From contig NC_087069.1 of NCBI RefSeq assembly GCF_963678635.1, positions 47,448,276 through 47,512,275 of the forward strand: 64,000 nucleotides of DNA, in the 5' to 3' direction. The notes below the pieces were generated by a model that ran no database searches, was not told the origin of the DNA, and worked only from the letters and a program-made list of their open reading frames with translations. A program made the position numbers and the translations under genes. The stretch comes from Symsagittifera roscoffensis (taxonomy: Eukaryota > Xenacoelomorpha > Acoela > Convolutidae). Numbering within the stretch: position 1 is the first letter of the stretch; every line of letters begins with the position of its first letter. Of the stretch, positions 35,353-46,945 are shown one piece after another.

Positions 35353-37170
35353 GCTTCGGTAATGCAGGACTATAAATATACAGTAATATATGCTGGATTA
35401 ATTGTGAAATCAATCCAGCTCCTATTTTTTGGGGTTTTGTATTCTTTTTTTTTATATAACAAGAACAAAACAAAAAAGAAAAGAGCACGGATCCATACAT
35501 TTTTCCATGGCTGATGTTGGTTTTCCTGCATGCTTCTAACTGCTTACTGATTTTTTTCACACTGTTCTGCCTTCGTAAGTCATCATACTTTACGCCAATA
35601 TAATTTCAAAAAACGAGGAGGTCTTAGACATGAAATTTGAAGTCGTACACTTTCGATTGATTGAAGGTGTCCTTTTTTCTGTCTTACTAATTTTTAACTG
35701 GTGTGTGATTTAATCCAGGTAATTCCCTTTTATCCAAGAAATCAAACATATAGTGGTTGGAATTAGATTTATCGCCTGTATTGTGCCACTGATTTTCAGT
35801 TTTTTGGTGTATACAGCAGTTGCTCTGGTTTTTTTGATGCTTTATTTGTGGAAAAATCTGAGTGGAAATCGTATTGACATAATTCCAGCATGCAGATGTT
35901 ATAGCTCATCAAATTGCTTTGGTAATTTTTTTTATCTGAAACGCGGAATTTATTTTGAGGATACAGTCAAAGGCTGGCTCAATGAGTCAATAAAAAATTA
36001 CAGAGAAAATAACGGGAGTGTTTGGGATATGTTTCAACATAAGTTTGGGTGCTGTGGAATCAAAAGTTTTACGGAGTGGTGCAACGTTACAGGACTGATT
36101 CCATCATTGAGTCGCAAACCTGATTTCCTATTTTGTGATGTCTTAGGCGAAGGCACACATGTTATTTTTGATGCATGGTGTCAGACGGCAGTTGTGTCAA
36201 AAATTGAGGAAGGCTTGACTGGTATTCTCTATTCTTGCTATTTTCCAGTTTTTTGTTTTTTTCTGGAGATGGCACGGAAGCAGAAAAGAGACAACTAATC
36301 TAACTAAACGTCAGATGAAATGTCAAAAAAATGACGACTTTACATGTTCTGAAATCAAGAAAAATACGCACAGGAACATACGCAAAAGCTAAAGCTGATT
36401 GTATAAAAGTAACAAAAACTGTTGCATTGTAGACCATGCATGCAGTAAATGGAAAAAACTGACAAAGCCTATAGATTTTTTATCTGTTTTTTTTTTACAT
36501 TTACGAAAATGTAAAAAGTTTGTTCAAATAGTTCTCCTTTGCAGGTTCTCGACTTCACAATTAGTTGAAGGTTTAATCATTCAAAAATTTTTTCGGACAA
36601 GTTCAGCTCTCCGAGTCTCAGATCTAGCTCTGATAAAAACATGTTACTGCTAAAAAACTATGCGGAACATTGTTCATGGTGATTAAACAAATTAAACTAA
36701 ATTGATGATCAAACCTTGAACCGTGACTGAAATAGTGTTGCAAAAGGTTATGAAGAACGTCCAAAAATTTCCCCTATGGAGTTGAATACACAACATCAGC
36801 CACTTTCATTCTTTTAACAAAAAATTATAAGTTTCAGTGAGATTGCATTACTATGCAGTAAGAGAGGGTCAAATAATGCATTTTGCCTAGATATCTACTG
36901 TTAGTTCAACTTTTGGCTGGCTTCGAAAGAACTTAGTACCTCAAAACAAGATGATAGGGAAGAAGCTGAACAATCCCAAAAAGTATTTTGTAAACTCTTT
37001 TAATAAATTTTTGGTTCCGCGTTTCAGATAAAAAAGTACCAAAGCGATGACCCCGCGTGCAGAGAACGGATTTATTACTAACGACTTATTAAAATGCAAC
37101 CAGCTGAAAAACAAATAAATATTGAGTTCAATGGTTTTGAAATTTTATAGCCTATTTTTATTTTACGTTT
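35353..37170 (+). repeat. 1.77-kb tandem duplication, copy 2
   Basis: It is nearly identical to copy 1 but has about 60 extra bases near 36803-36868. It begins with a partial tetraspanin A end (35353-35552: fourth membrane segment and basic tail) detached from the rest of the gene. Confidence 0.9.
35635..36298 (+). pseudogene. Tetraspanin-like gene B, right copy 2, most intact
   Basis: The ATG at 35632-35634 leads into the first membrane segment, which ends at a TAA near 35710. The left arm reads through at this place, and the right copies have a few extra bases (TTTAATCCAGGTA). From 35720 to 36298 the frame is open. It carries the second membrane segment, the CRCYSSSNCFGNFFYL region, the loop with FGCCGIKSFTEW, and the last membrane segment. 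The extra bases include a CAG|GTA sequence, so a splice-site change rather than gene death is conceivable. This is the best candidate in the window for a still functional tetraspanin. Confidence 0.65.
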
Positions 37171-37916
37171 GACACTGGCTGAGAGCTGTCAATTTGCAAT
37201 TTTGCTATTGTGAACTTCCAGTTCCGTCCATAACGTACAGACAGAGTCAAAGAAAAAAGCCGGAATAATTCAACAGGTTTTTTCTTAAAAAATGATACTA
37301 ATTGACATAGTTTTCCAAATTTCGATATACCTACTTCTGAGGGTAACTTTTTCAGATACCTAGGTTCGGATCCATTTTCGAGGAATTTGGGTTCAAGGAA
37401 AATTAGTTGGGTTGTTAGAAACATTATGCTTCATATTATTAAGTAGTATATATTTTTGGCAATAGAGTGGTGAGGAGGGTGTGTTTGTGGCTTGTTAGGG
37501 TGTGGCCCGTCAATTAAGCTGCGGTCACTAATGTATGGGTAAATAATCCTTCAATGTATTAAAATATGTTATTGGTTTGCCTCTGTATTAATCTACAAGG
37601 TTTGAGATGAAAAAGATGAAAAGATGTTTAAGATAATATGAATTACTCTATGTTTTACTAATGTTCTTACCAACTTCGAAGAAAACTATGCTGAGTTCAT
37701 GACGAGTTCATGACGAAACTGCCTGAAACTATGCTGAGACCTTGTTGAAACTTCGAAGAAAAATAATATTTTTTTTTCCAGAAAAAAAGACAAAGAAAAA
37801 CATAATCACTGCATCGTATGATTGTTTACTAAATCTATGGCTTTCATCATTAAAAATTTCTCATTTGGGTAAAATATTTGAATCTTTTCTTAGTAAAATT
37901 CTGTGTGAATTGTTTG
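36299..37916. other. No gene; outer end of right arm
   Basis: This is non-coding sequence mirroring 1-1285. The AATAAA-like and poly-A/T stretches have no associated frame. Confidence 0.6.
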
Positions 37917-38165
37917 TCAAGATCTGTCAATGAATTGATAACCGTACGAACTGTTACCCAGAAGCTTCATCGTCTCAGCAACAACTCCATAGAGTGATTC
38001 TCTTTCCTTCCCATCGAGCACCGACAACATATTGCATGAACTTGTTGAATCATTCTCAGGGATGTACTGAGCAAACCGTATTGTTTTGTACACTAAAGCC
38101 AAAGTCTCATATATAAATTGAGGAGGGGAGTGTTTTGGACCATTTTCCAAACTTAAAGCTGGAAA
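37917..38165 (-). pseudogene. Polinton DNA polymerase B fragment (motif B region)
   Basis: Polintons encode a protein-primed family B DNA polymerase. This frame reads FIYETLALVYKTIRFAQYIP and ends with TMKLLGNSSYGYQFIDRS, the K-x(3)-N-S-x-Y-G palm motif with its upstream helix. The frame ends at 37917, six bases from the edge of the inverted-repeat homology, so the downstream palm and thumb (including the D-T-D motif) are missing. Upstream, a TGA near 38166 ends the frame. Confidence 0.7.
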
Positions 38166-38169
38166 TCAC

Positions 38170-40635
38170 CCATCGTTCTGATTCTTACTAAACAGCAATC
38201 TGTTTGGCATTGTTTTTTATGTATTACCCAATAAGATTCTGTCAGATGTGAACTTTCCCGCAGATAAGAGAAGAAAAGTCTTTTATCACATTTCTTAAGA
38301 GGTTATAATACTTCTTTCAACTTGCAAATAAACCATTTATTTAATTATGTTGAAAAAAACTAAATATGAATGAAAAATTGAATGTGTGCATCTTTTGTGT
38401 AAAAGTCAAGTCGAATTGTAAAATAATTTTAATGATTTTGGCAATTAGCAGAAAGTTTTCTGTAAAATTTTGAAAAGAAACCTTGCGTCTCTTTGAAAAA
38501 CTTAAACGCATTTTGCAGCTAATTAAAAATTGGTAGGACCTCTGCAATTAAATTATAAAGATACGGTAACTTTTGAGTATAAGAAGTTTGAAAAATTTGA
38601 ACAATTCGTGCACTTTTGTGAACATTCGGAAAAAACTTACCAACTGTTTGTTTTCCATAGGAAAGTTAAATTGCACATGATTACTAATTGAAAAAACCCA
38701 TAAACTTCAAAAAAAACTGTCAAATATTTTTAACAAATTGAGATTTTTATTTTAATTATCGTGCATAACGAAACCTTTCTACAAATGCTGAGCCAATAGT
38801 TGGCGCAGAAGCCAGTTTCTGGCAAAAGCTCAGATAGGATACTTGGAAACAGTAAGAAATGAAAACAAGCACGCAAAAAATTTGAATTAAAATATAAATT
38901 TTGATAACTGAAAAAACACTAAAGACTGAAATCAAAATCGGTTTTTCATCAGAATCTGAATGAAAGCTGTGAAGAGCTTGAGAAATAGCAGCAGCCATCT
39001 GAAACAAGGGTTTTTGCTTAGGTTTGTGGATTTTTCAAAAAGAAGTAACCTCTACTCATTTTCCAAACCTGAAATTTTCAATCAAAATCCTTGTTAAGTC
39101 CTAATTCTTTTAATGCTCGATTGAATTATTCATGCTGCCTACTTTTTTTGTTTATTCTGAAAACTTTGGCGTCTGTAAAACTATCTGATCAATTTGCTCC
39201 TCTATTCAAATTTTTACTTAGGAAAAGACCAATTTTTTATTCTCAAAAACCATCCCAACCAAAAAAAAAGCTGTAAGGTTTTCTCAGTCCCAAAAAAAAA
39301 ACGGTTTATTCACTTTTGTGCCGTGCTTTCAACTATTCACAAAAAACTGTTACGAAGAATTGTTTTTTGTTGAGAACTGTGAAGAACAACCAATTTCTTT
39401 AAGTTGTTGTCTTTTAAACCAAAATGTAATTTGCAAAAAAATATATTTTTATTATACGAGATGAAATTTCGCGATAAATTTTCAAAGAAAAATGAGTTGG
39501 ATTATTGCTTTATTGCTTGACGAAAAATTTGAATTTTAACTTTTTAATTTTTTCCGTAAAAGATTTTTCCCGTAAAGGTTTTTTTTCCGCATGATGATTT
39601 TAATTTGGCCATCTGCCTTTTTCTATTATCCAAATTGCGCGTCTAATAGCTGTAGTTCAACAAGTGGTATAAAGATTTTGAATTGGTATTTTTAGTTTAT
39701 AAATTTCTGGTTTTTACAGGTGCTAAAACTTTCTGTTAGAAAAACTTTTTTCCTGAAACTTTCTTCGGACAATTTTTTGCAATAAAAATTTCAGTTTTTC
39801 AGGATGTATGGCATTTTTCCTATATTGTGTTGAAAAAATTTCAATCAATTAGTTGTGTGTTTTAGGTTTGAGCAAGTTGATGGCTTAGCGTTTTTCAATA
39901 TGTCAAAAAATTTTCGAAAAAAAATGTAATTTTCCAGAGTTTTTATTTTTGCAATTTTTGTAAGCAAGGATTTTGGCGGAAAATTTTGTATGGGCTCCAG
40001 GAGCATGAAGTGTGGATGCAATTTTTGAAAACACAAATGACATCGCGTTTTTTTTCCTTTACTGGCTTTTTTTGAATGTGGTTGTTTTGCTTTGAATTGT
40101 GGATTTATACAAGAAAACAAAAAAAATGAAAATGAGCGCTGCCTACTTTTATTCTCTTGCAGTTTTGAACATGGACATCAATTTCAACAAAACAGACCAA
40201 AACTTTCCTTTTTTTGGTGATCTTATTGGATACAGAAAAGCGTATATAGATTAATTTTTTGCAACCAAATTAAATTTAAGAGTCCATGCATTTCTTCATG
40301 ATTATGCAGGGGCTGTGAAATTTATTACACAAAATGGACCTGAATTTTGTTACGATGCAAATGTTTTGTGGTTGACATTACCGGTTTAATTTTTTTTGCA
40401 TGTTTGTTAAAATGTTTGCTTCAGCAAAACAGGCTTTCATCGAAATTCTGCTTGGTGTTTGAGGCATCTTTATGGAATGTATGGGAGCAGTTTGTGCAAG
40501 AATTAAAATTTTGATATTCAAAGGTGACGATAATGTTCACAGTAATTTAACCATTTCGCCAAGCAAAAACTGTTCTCTTTCTGGAAAAAAAAAATTTTTT
40601 TTTACAAAAAGTGGATTCGAATGTTTTTAAATATT
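38170..40635. other. No supported gene
   Basis: This is AT-rich sequence with low-complexity runs. A motif (GTGGATTTATACA with a nearby GCAGCCATCTGAAAC or CTGCCTAC) recurs at 38975-39040, 40080-40145 and 51700-51785, suggesting a dispersed repeat. Near 40170-40390 short readings (FPFFGDLIGYRKAYID, then LRVHAFLHDYAGAVKFI) look protein-like but are broken and unrecognised. Confidence 0.5.
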
Positions 40636-40639
40636 GCTG

Positions 40640-41170
40640 TCCAAACTTTTTTCAAAATCGTTTTTTTGCATCAATTTCATCAATTTTACTTCTAAAGTTA
40701 AATTGGTCGACCATGAATTTTTTTGTATAATTGAGAAATTTCTTTTTTGATAAAAAATTGATGACATGAAAAAATAATCATGAAGTTGTTTGGACGAGCA
40801 TGTAATTTTTTTCACATTTTTCTTGTGTCAATTTGTGGTTATAGTTTTGATGCTATTATGTGCAATCATTTGATTTTTCCTGTGGTCTGCATGTAAAAAG
40901 CAAACGTTTTCAATTTAGTTTATCAAGGTTAGGTGGTTATGTTTAACTTTGTTCGAAGCTCTAAATAAATTTTTATCTACAAAAGAACGAGTTTTTCCCT
41001 AGTTGGTCATTGGATTTGGTCGACCCCAATTGGTGTTTGAGTGGTTGCAAAAGGGTACAGTTCAATCCTACCTCGAATTTTTTTTCCTTTTTATCAACTT
41101 TAACAACTTATTTATGGACTAATGCTTATAAATAACTTTGAGTTTTTGAAGGAGTTGACTTGGAAATGAT
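40640..41170 (+). pseudogene. Second Polinton membrane ORF/ATPase relic
   Basis: DNA similarity to 15709-16045 is visible: GTTTGGACGAGCATGTAAT, TTATAGTTTTGATGCTATTATGTGC and AAAGAACGAGTTTTTCCCTAG. The text after the degraded P-loop continues with QLVFEWLQKGTVQ and NNLFMD, expected for the ATPase and missing from the first copy. The glycine-rich loop is destroyed. This is a separate, older Polinton insertion than the one in the palindrome. Confidence 0.5.
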
Positions 41171-42838
41171 TTAGAATATTTTCAAAAAAGAAACTAACTA
41201 TATTATATTGCTACTTGTGATGGTTCTAAGCATTTTGTAGGATTAATAACAGCTGAGAAACACAGGTGTTTGAAAAAAAACTATATCAAAGGAGACTTAA
41301 TTCCCCATAGCAAAAAGAGAAGAGAACAAAAAAACACGTTTAATTTTTTTCAAGTCACCAAAAGCTGTTTTATAATTACTTTACTTATTTTCAAACGACT
41401 AAAGATCCGTCAAAATTTGCCCCAAAAACAGTTTTAGAGCAAAAGATAGAGTAAATTAGATTCTCTTACCTATCTGAGGAAACAAGACTTGATTGATTGT
41501 AATCTAAAGATACAATTCCATTCCGGAAAAGACACGCGCAACAATTTGCATTTTTTGAAATATCACCAATGTCAACAAAAAAAACAGCTACACATATCAT
41601 CTAAGATTTCGAAAAAGAAGAAAAAAAACTCAAAAAAATGCGAGCAAAAAAAACTTGAATTTTTTCAAAACGAGTTGAGTTCGAATTGATTGAGAGTGAT
41701 CTCGAAGAAGAAACAATATTAAGTTGAATTTTGCAAAATAATTTCACAGAGATTGCAAAATCTAACAACAGCTGGAAGATATAGGCGTTTGAATACAAAC
41801 TCTATCAAACACTATTTAGTTCTTCAAAACAAATTGAGAAGAGATGCAGATTTACAAAAAAAAACACGTATAATATTATTCAAGTCACACAAAGATATTT
41901 TATAAAATAGTGATCGAGTCAAAAATTAAGTATGTGAATTCAATTTTAAATGTTTGTCAAGATGACATAGCTTTTATTAAAATCATCTGATTTTAGAATT
42001 GTCCTCTATCGACCAAGAAAGTATTCTCATTTTCTAAGCGAGTGTCTGGTCAGCCTGAGAAGGTGAGATTTTATCCGCCAATACTCTAGATTTTTTTTAA
42101 TTGGCGGATAATATCTGAAAAAAGCATGTCTTGGTTACGATGGTCCAAAGTTTTGTCTACGAATGGTCGAAAATTAAGCCGAGACATAGTTGGAAGTTTT
42201 ATTCGCGATTTTCTAATAAGTAGCTGTAATAACACATTGAGCAAGTCCAACTCGGGTCTTTGTTTACCAATTTCTCTGCACAGATTGACGTTTTAAGGGA
42301 AAATTTTGAAAATATTGTCAGAAAAACGCAACGTTTTGTGGTTACAACGTAAGCCAGTCTGAGTTTTTAACATTGAAAAATAAAAAAAAATAAAAAATAA
42401 GGATTTTTGAAAAATCAAATTTAGTGTTTTTGTTTGTGTTCAAACGCCAAGACGAACCTAAATTTAACTTAAAAAATTTTTCTAATTAGCTGTAGTAAAA
42501 ACATTCTCGCCATATAAAAAAATGAGTTGTTTCTAAATAATTAAATAATTTCATGTGCAAATCACAACTTGATTTTACAAGACAAAAAAATAGTTGATCT
42601 GTGTGAAAGTCTTAACTTAACTTTTGACTTTTCTCATGTTGAAAAACCTTGATTTTTACATTTTTGGACAAAACACAATTTTTCAAAACTGAACTCAGTA
42701 ATTTTTCTGGGATTTTGTAGTCTGATACAATTTTTAGTATCAATAAAAACCATTAAATTTAAAAGCTGAAAAGTAACTTATGGTTGTTTTAAAGAATTTC
42801 TGTAAGAAAAAGTACGACGAAATGCTCATAGTTTATTT
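41171..42838 (+). pseudogene. Unassigned Polinton-like ORF relics
   Basis: Plus-strand frames with basic text occur (KRREQKNTFNFFQVTK near 41310-41370, FHSGKDTRNNLHFLKYHQC near 41520-41580, and a lysine-rich end at 41689). A diverged direct repeat links 41219-41380 to 41757-41900 (AACAGCTG, then GGCGTTTGAA, then AAAAACACGT). I do not recognise the protein. The rest, 41900-42838, is AT-rich with no gene seen. Confidence 0.3.
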
Positions 42839-43314
42839 TCAGAGAAACGTGTTGACTATAATGATTAAAAAAACTTTCAAAAACTGCTTAAAAATCTTTT
42901 CGAAAAAAAGGAACATCTCAGTATCCATCTCAGTATCCACCAGAAAATGTGGACAAGCACTCAACTCCTTTATGAGCTGATCTCCATCTTCTCCTTCCTC
43001 CTCCACAATCTTGTTCAAGTTTGCCATAGTATCACTTAGTTTCCGTTGTTTCGCTCCCTGTTCTTTTCTCCGTTGCTATTGGGGCGAGTAATAACTAGGA
43101 AACTCCTTCTCGCAAAACGAGCAAAAGTTGATGTAGCATGCTTTTTGGCCATGTGATAAGTCATTTCTGGCCTATTGTAAGTGAAATATATTAATTCAGG
43201 ACAAGAAATAATCCCTGCTCGACAGTTTTTGTGGAGTCGAGCTGCTTGCGCCCTAACGTATTTGTTTCCACAGTCCTCACACCGTACTTGCTCGTTTCTA
43301 TTCAGTGACGGCAT
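42839..43314 (-). pseudogene. Polinton DNA polymerase B N-terminal zinc-finger region, copy A
   Basis: The minus-strand ATG at 43314, preceded by a TTTTTCAG acceptor-like sequence, begins MPSLNRNEQ, which I recognise as the N-terminus of Polinton-type polymerase B proteins. Zinc-finger text follows: CEDCGNKYVRA...HKNC, then a finger with one cysteine lost (CPELIYF). A small deletion breaks the frame near 43110. A second frame (43027-42839) carries ADLNKIVEEEGEDG-like and ELSACPHFLVDTEM text and then ends. The palm and fingers are not present here. Confidence 0.65.
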
Positions 43315-43395
43315 CTGAAAAATGGTAGAAATATTAAGTTTAAAATAAAGAAGCGAGTACTTGGTACATTTCAAAATGAGAGATTTAAAATGTCA

Positions 43396-43848
43396 TTTGA
43401 TTTTTCCTGTGCTCTGCATGTAAAAAACAAACGTTTTCAATTTAGTTTATCAAGGTTAGGTGGTTATGTTTAACTTTCTTCAAAGCTATAAATAAATTAC
43501 TATCTACAAAAGAACGAGTTTTTCCCTAGTTGGTCATTGGATTTGGTTTGATTTTTCCTGTGCTCTGCATGTAAAAAACAAACGTTTTCAATTTAGTTTA
43601 TCAAGGTTAGGTGGTTATGTTTAACTTTCTTCAAAGCTATAAATAAATTACTATCTACAAAAGAACGAGTTTTTCCCTAGTTGGTCATTGGATTTGGTTT
43701 GATTTTTCCTGTGCTCTGCATGTAAAAAACAAACGTTTTCAATTTAGTTTATCAAGGTTAGGTGGTTATGTTTAACTTTCTTCAAAGCTATAAATAAATT
43801 TTTATCTACAAAAGAACGAGTTTTTCCCTAGTTGGTCATTGGATTTGG
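43396..43848. repeat. 151-bp tandem repeat, three units
   Basis: Units begin with TTTGATTTTTCCTG at 43396, 43547 and 43698. Each ends with the degraded ATPase start (AAAGAACGAGTTTTTCCC, then TTGGTCATTGGATTTGG). The third unit continues into copy B. Confidence 0.93.
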
Positions 43849-46800
43849 TCGACCCCAATTGGTGTTTGAGTGGTTGCAAAAGGGTACAGTTCAATCCTAC
43901 CTCGAATTTTTTTTTCCTTTTTATCAACTTTAACAACTTATTCATGGACTAATGCTTATAAATAACTTTGAGTTTTTGAAAGAGTTGACTTCGGAATGAT
44001 TTAGAATATTCTCAAAAAAGAAACTAACTAAATTATATTGCTACTTGTGATGGTTCTAAGCATTTTGTAGGATTAGTAACAGCTGAAAAACACAGGCGTT
44101 TGAATAAAAACTATATGAAAGGAGACTTAATTCCCCATAGCAAAAAGAGAAGAGAACAAAAAAAACACGTTTAATTTTTTTCAAGTCACCAAAAGCTGTT
44201 TTATAAATTGTTATTTGCTTCAAATAGAAAAAATGTGATTTCAGTTTCAAAATGTTATCAAGATCCCAAAGTTTCCTTGGTTCAATCGATTTCAAAAAGA
44301 ATTCCAAAACAGTTGATTGGCTGGAATTGTATACAAATAGTGGTTAAATTTCATCCAGAGTTCTTTTGTCATCAGGAACAGCGGCAAACACTTTTGAAGA
44401 AACCACCTAATACTTCTCTGTATTTTCACTAGTTCAAACAGTTTCCGAATAGTTTAAATACAATACATCCTCTACTGACCAAAAATTTTAATCTGTTAAT
44501 GAGCGACTGAAAACCTATAACGACGAGTTTTTCTTGCTCTTCTGAAAAAATTATAATAATTAACACAAAATAATACTGCTCTAGATGATTTAATTTCAAA
44601 TAAAGGGAAAAGTGGTATATTTTATCACCTTTTTTGTCATAAGCCGCTTGATTTAGTATGGATATGATTGTATTCGTCCCTTAGTCGTTTATCAAAAAGA
44701 ATTAATTTTCCGGTTAAAAAAATAATAATCCAGAAAAAGAAGAAATCGTGCCAAAGGTTTCGATTCATTTTACACAGCTGTAAAGGCGATTTTTAAGTCA
44801 ATAGTGCATATTGCTTTGAACTCTCACAGAAAAAGATTGGACAAATTTTTATTAGCTCGATGAGATACAAAGGAATTTACTGTAAATTTAGTTGGTGCTT
44901 TCAAGAGAAAAAAACGATGAGTTTCTCGATAATTACTTAACTTATTTTGACACGACTAAAGATCCGTCAAATTTTGCCCCAAAAACAGTTTTAGAGCAAA
45001 AGATAGAGTAAATTATTTTCTCTTCCCTATCTGAGGAAACAAGACTTGAGTGATAGTAATCTAAAGATACAATTCCATTCCGGAAAAGACACGCGCAACA
45101 ATTTGCATTTTTTGAAATATCACCAATGTCAACAAAAAAAACAGCTACACATATCATCTAAGATTTCGAAAAAGAAGAAAGAAAACTCAAAAAAATGCGA
45201 GCAAAAAAACCTTGAATTTTTTCAAAACGAGTTGAGTTCGAATTGATTGAGAGTGATCTCGAAGAAGAAATCATATTAAGTTGAATTTTGAAAAATAATT
45301 TCACTGAGATTGCAAAATCTAACAACAGCTGGAAGATATAGGCGTTTGAATACAAACTCTATCAAACACTATTTAGTTCTTCAAAACAAGTTGAGAAGAG
45401 ATGCAGATTTACAAAAAAAAAACACGTATAATATTATTCAAGTCACAGAAAGATATTTTATAAAATAGTGATTGAGTCAAAAACTAAGTATGTGAATTCA
45501 ATTTTAAATGTTTGTCAAGAAGACATATATTTTATTAAAATCATCTGATTTTAGATTTGTCCTCTATCGACCAAGAAAGTATTATCATTTTCTAAGCGAG
45601 TGTCTGGTCAGCCTGATAAGGTGAGATTTTATCCGCCAATACTCTAGATTTTTTTAATTGGCGGATAATATCTGAAAAAAGCATGTCTTGGTTACGATGG
45701 TACAATTTTTGTCTACGAATGGTCGAAAATTAAGCCGAGACATAGTTGGAAGTTTTAGTCGCGATTTTCTAATAAGTAGCTGTAATAACACATTGAGCAA
45801 GTCCAACTCGGGTCTTTGTTTACTAATTTCGCTGCACAGATTGACGTTTTAAGGGAAATTTTTGAAAATATTGTCAGAAAAACGCAACGTTTTGTGGTTA
45901 CAACGTAAGCCAGTCTGAGTTTTTAACATTAGGAAATTAAAAAAATCAAAAATAAGGGTTTTTGAAAAATCAAATTTAGTGTTTTTGTTTGTTTTCAAAC
46001 GCCAAGTCGAACCTAATTTTGTGCTAAAAAATTTTCTAATTAGCTGTAGTAAAAACATCCTCGCCATATAAAGAAATGAGTTTTTTTCTAAATAATTAAA
46101 TAATTTCATATGCAAATCACAACTTGATTTTACAAGACAAAAAAATAGTTGATCTGTGTGAAAGTCTTAACCTAACTTTTGGCTTTTCTCATGTTGAAAA
46201 ACCTTGATTTTTACAAATTTGGACAAAACACAATTTTTCAAAACTGAACTCAGTAATTTTTCTGGGATTTTGTAGTCTGATACAATTTTTAGTATCAATA
46301 AAAAACCATAAAATTTGAAAGCTGAAAAAAAATTTATGGTTGTTTGGAACAATTTCTGTAAGAAAAAGTACGACGAAATGCTCATAGTTTATTTTCAGAG
46401 AAACGTGTTGACTATAATGATTAAAAAATCTTTCAAAAACTGCTTAAAAAATCTTTTCAAAAAAAAAGGAACATCTCAGTATCCATCTCAGTATCCACCA
46501 GAAAATGTGGACAAGCACTCAACTCCTTTATGAGCTGATCTCCATCTTCTCCTTCCTCCTCCACAATCTTGTTCAAGTTTGCCATAGTATCACTTAGTTT
46601 CCGTTGTTTCGCTCCCTGTTCTTTTCTCCGTTGTTATTGGGGCGAGTAATAACTCGGAAACTCCTTCTCGCAAGACGAGCAAACCGTTGATTGTTTGGAA
46701 GTTGATGTAGCATGCTTTTTGGCCACGTGATAAGTCATTTCTGGCCTATTGTAAGTGAAATATATTAATTCAGGACAAGAAATAATCCCTGCTCGACAAT

Positions 46801-46945
46801 TTTTGTGGAGTCGAGCTGCATGCGCCCTAACGTATTTGTTTCCACAGTCCTCACACCGTACGTGCTCGTTTCTATTCAGTGACGGCATCTGAAAAATGGT
46901 AGAATTATCAAGTTTAAAATAAAGGAGTTAGTACTTGGTACATTT
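43698..46945. repeat. Polinton-derived direct duplication, copy B
   Basis: It is collinear with 40880-43395 but about 730 bases longer. It contains ATPase text (43816-44000), the unassigned basic ORF (45046-45246) and the polymerase N-terminus on the minus strand. Confidence 0.85.
46497..46888 (-). pseudogene. Polinton DNA polymerase B N-terminal region, copy B
   Basis: This is the same protein as 42839-43314. It keeps a stretch the other copy lost (SKQSTVCSSCEKEFPSYYS, a further zinc finger), then hits a stop at 46634. The acidic NKIVEEEGEDG-like text follows in another frame to about 46497. The two copies are complementary deletion derivatives. Confidence 0.65.

Larger units (their letters stand above)
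15590..37911. repeat. Right arm of giant inverted repeat
   Basis: This is the reverse complement of 1-14684 plus arm-specific additions: the ATPase and front integrase region (about 15950-17430), a second copy of 18717-21495, the block 24853-25918, a second copy of the non-coding module, and a second tetraspanin B. Homology is visible up to about 37911, which pairs with the first base of the window, so the true outer boundary is not fixed by this window. Confidence 0.92.
40880..43395. repeat. Polinton-derived direct duplication, copy A
   Basis: It repeats at 43698-46945 in the same orientation with high similarity (for example 41489-41689 against 45046-45246). Copy A lacks about 730 bases present in copy B (about 44205-44940). 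Confidence 0.85.

Noticed and set aside
42839..46888. Host C2H2 zinc-finger transcription factor
   Set aside because: The finger text begins with the MPSLNRNE start and is followed by the acidic NKIVEEEGEDG-like block. I recognise both from Polinton polymerase B, and another polymerase fragment lies nearby.
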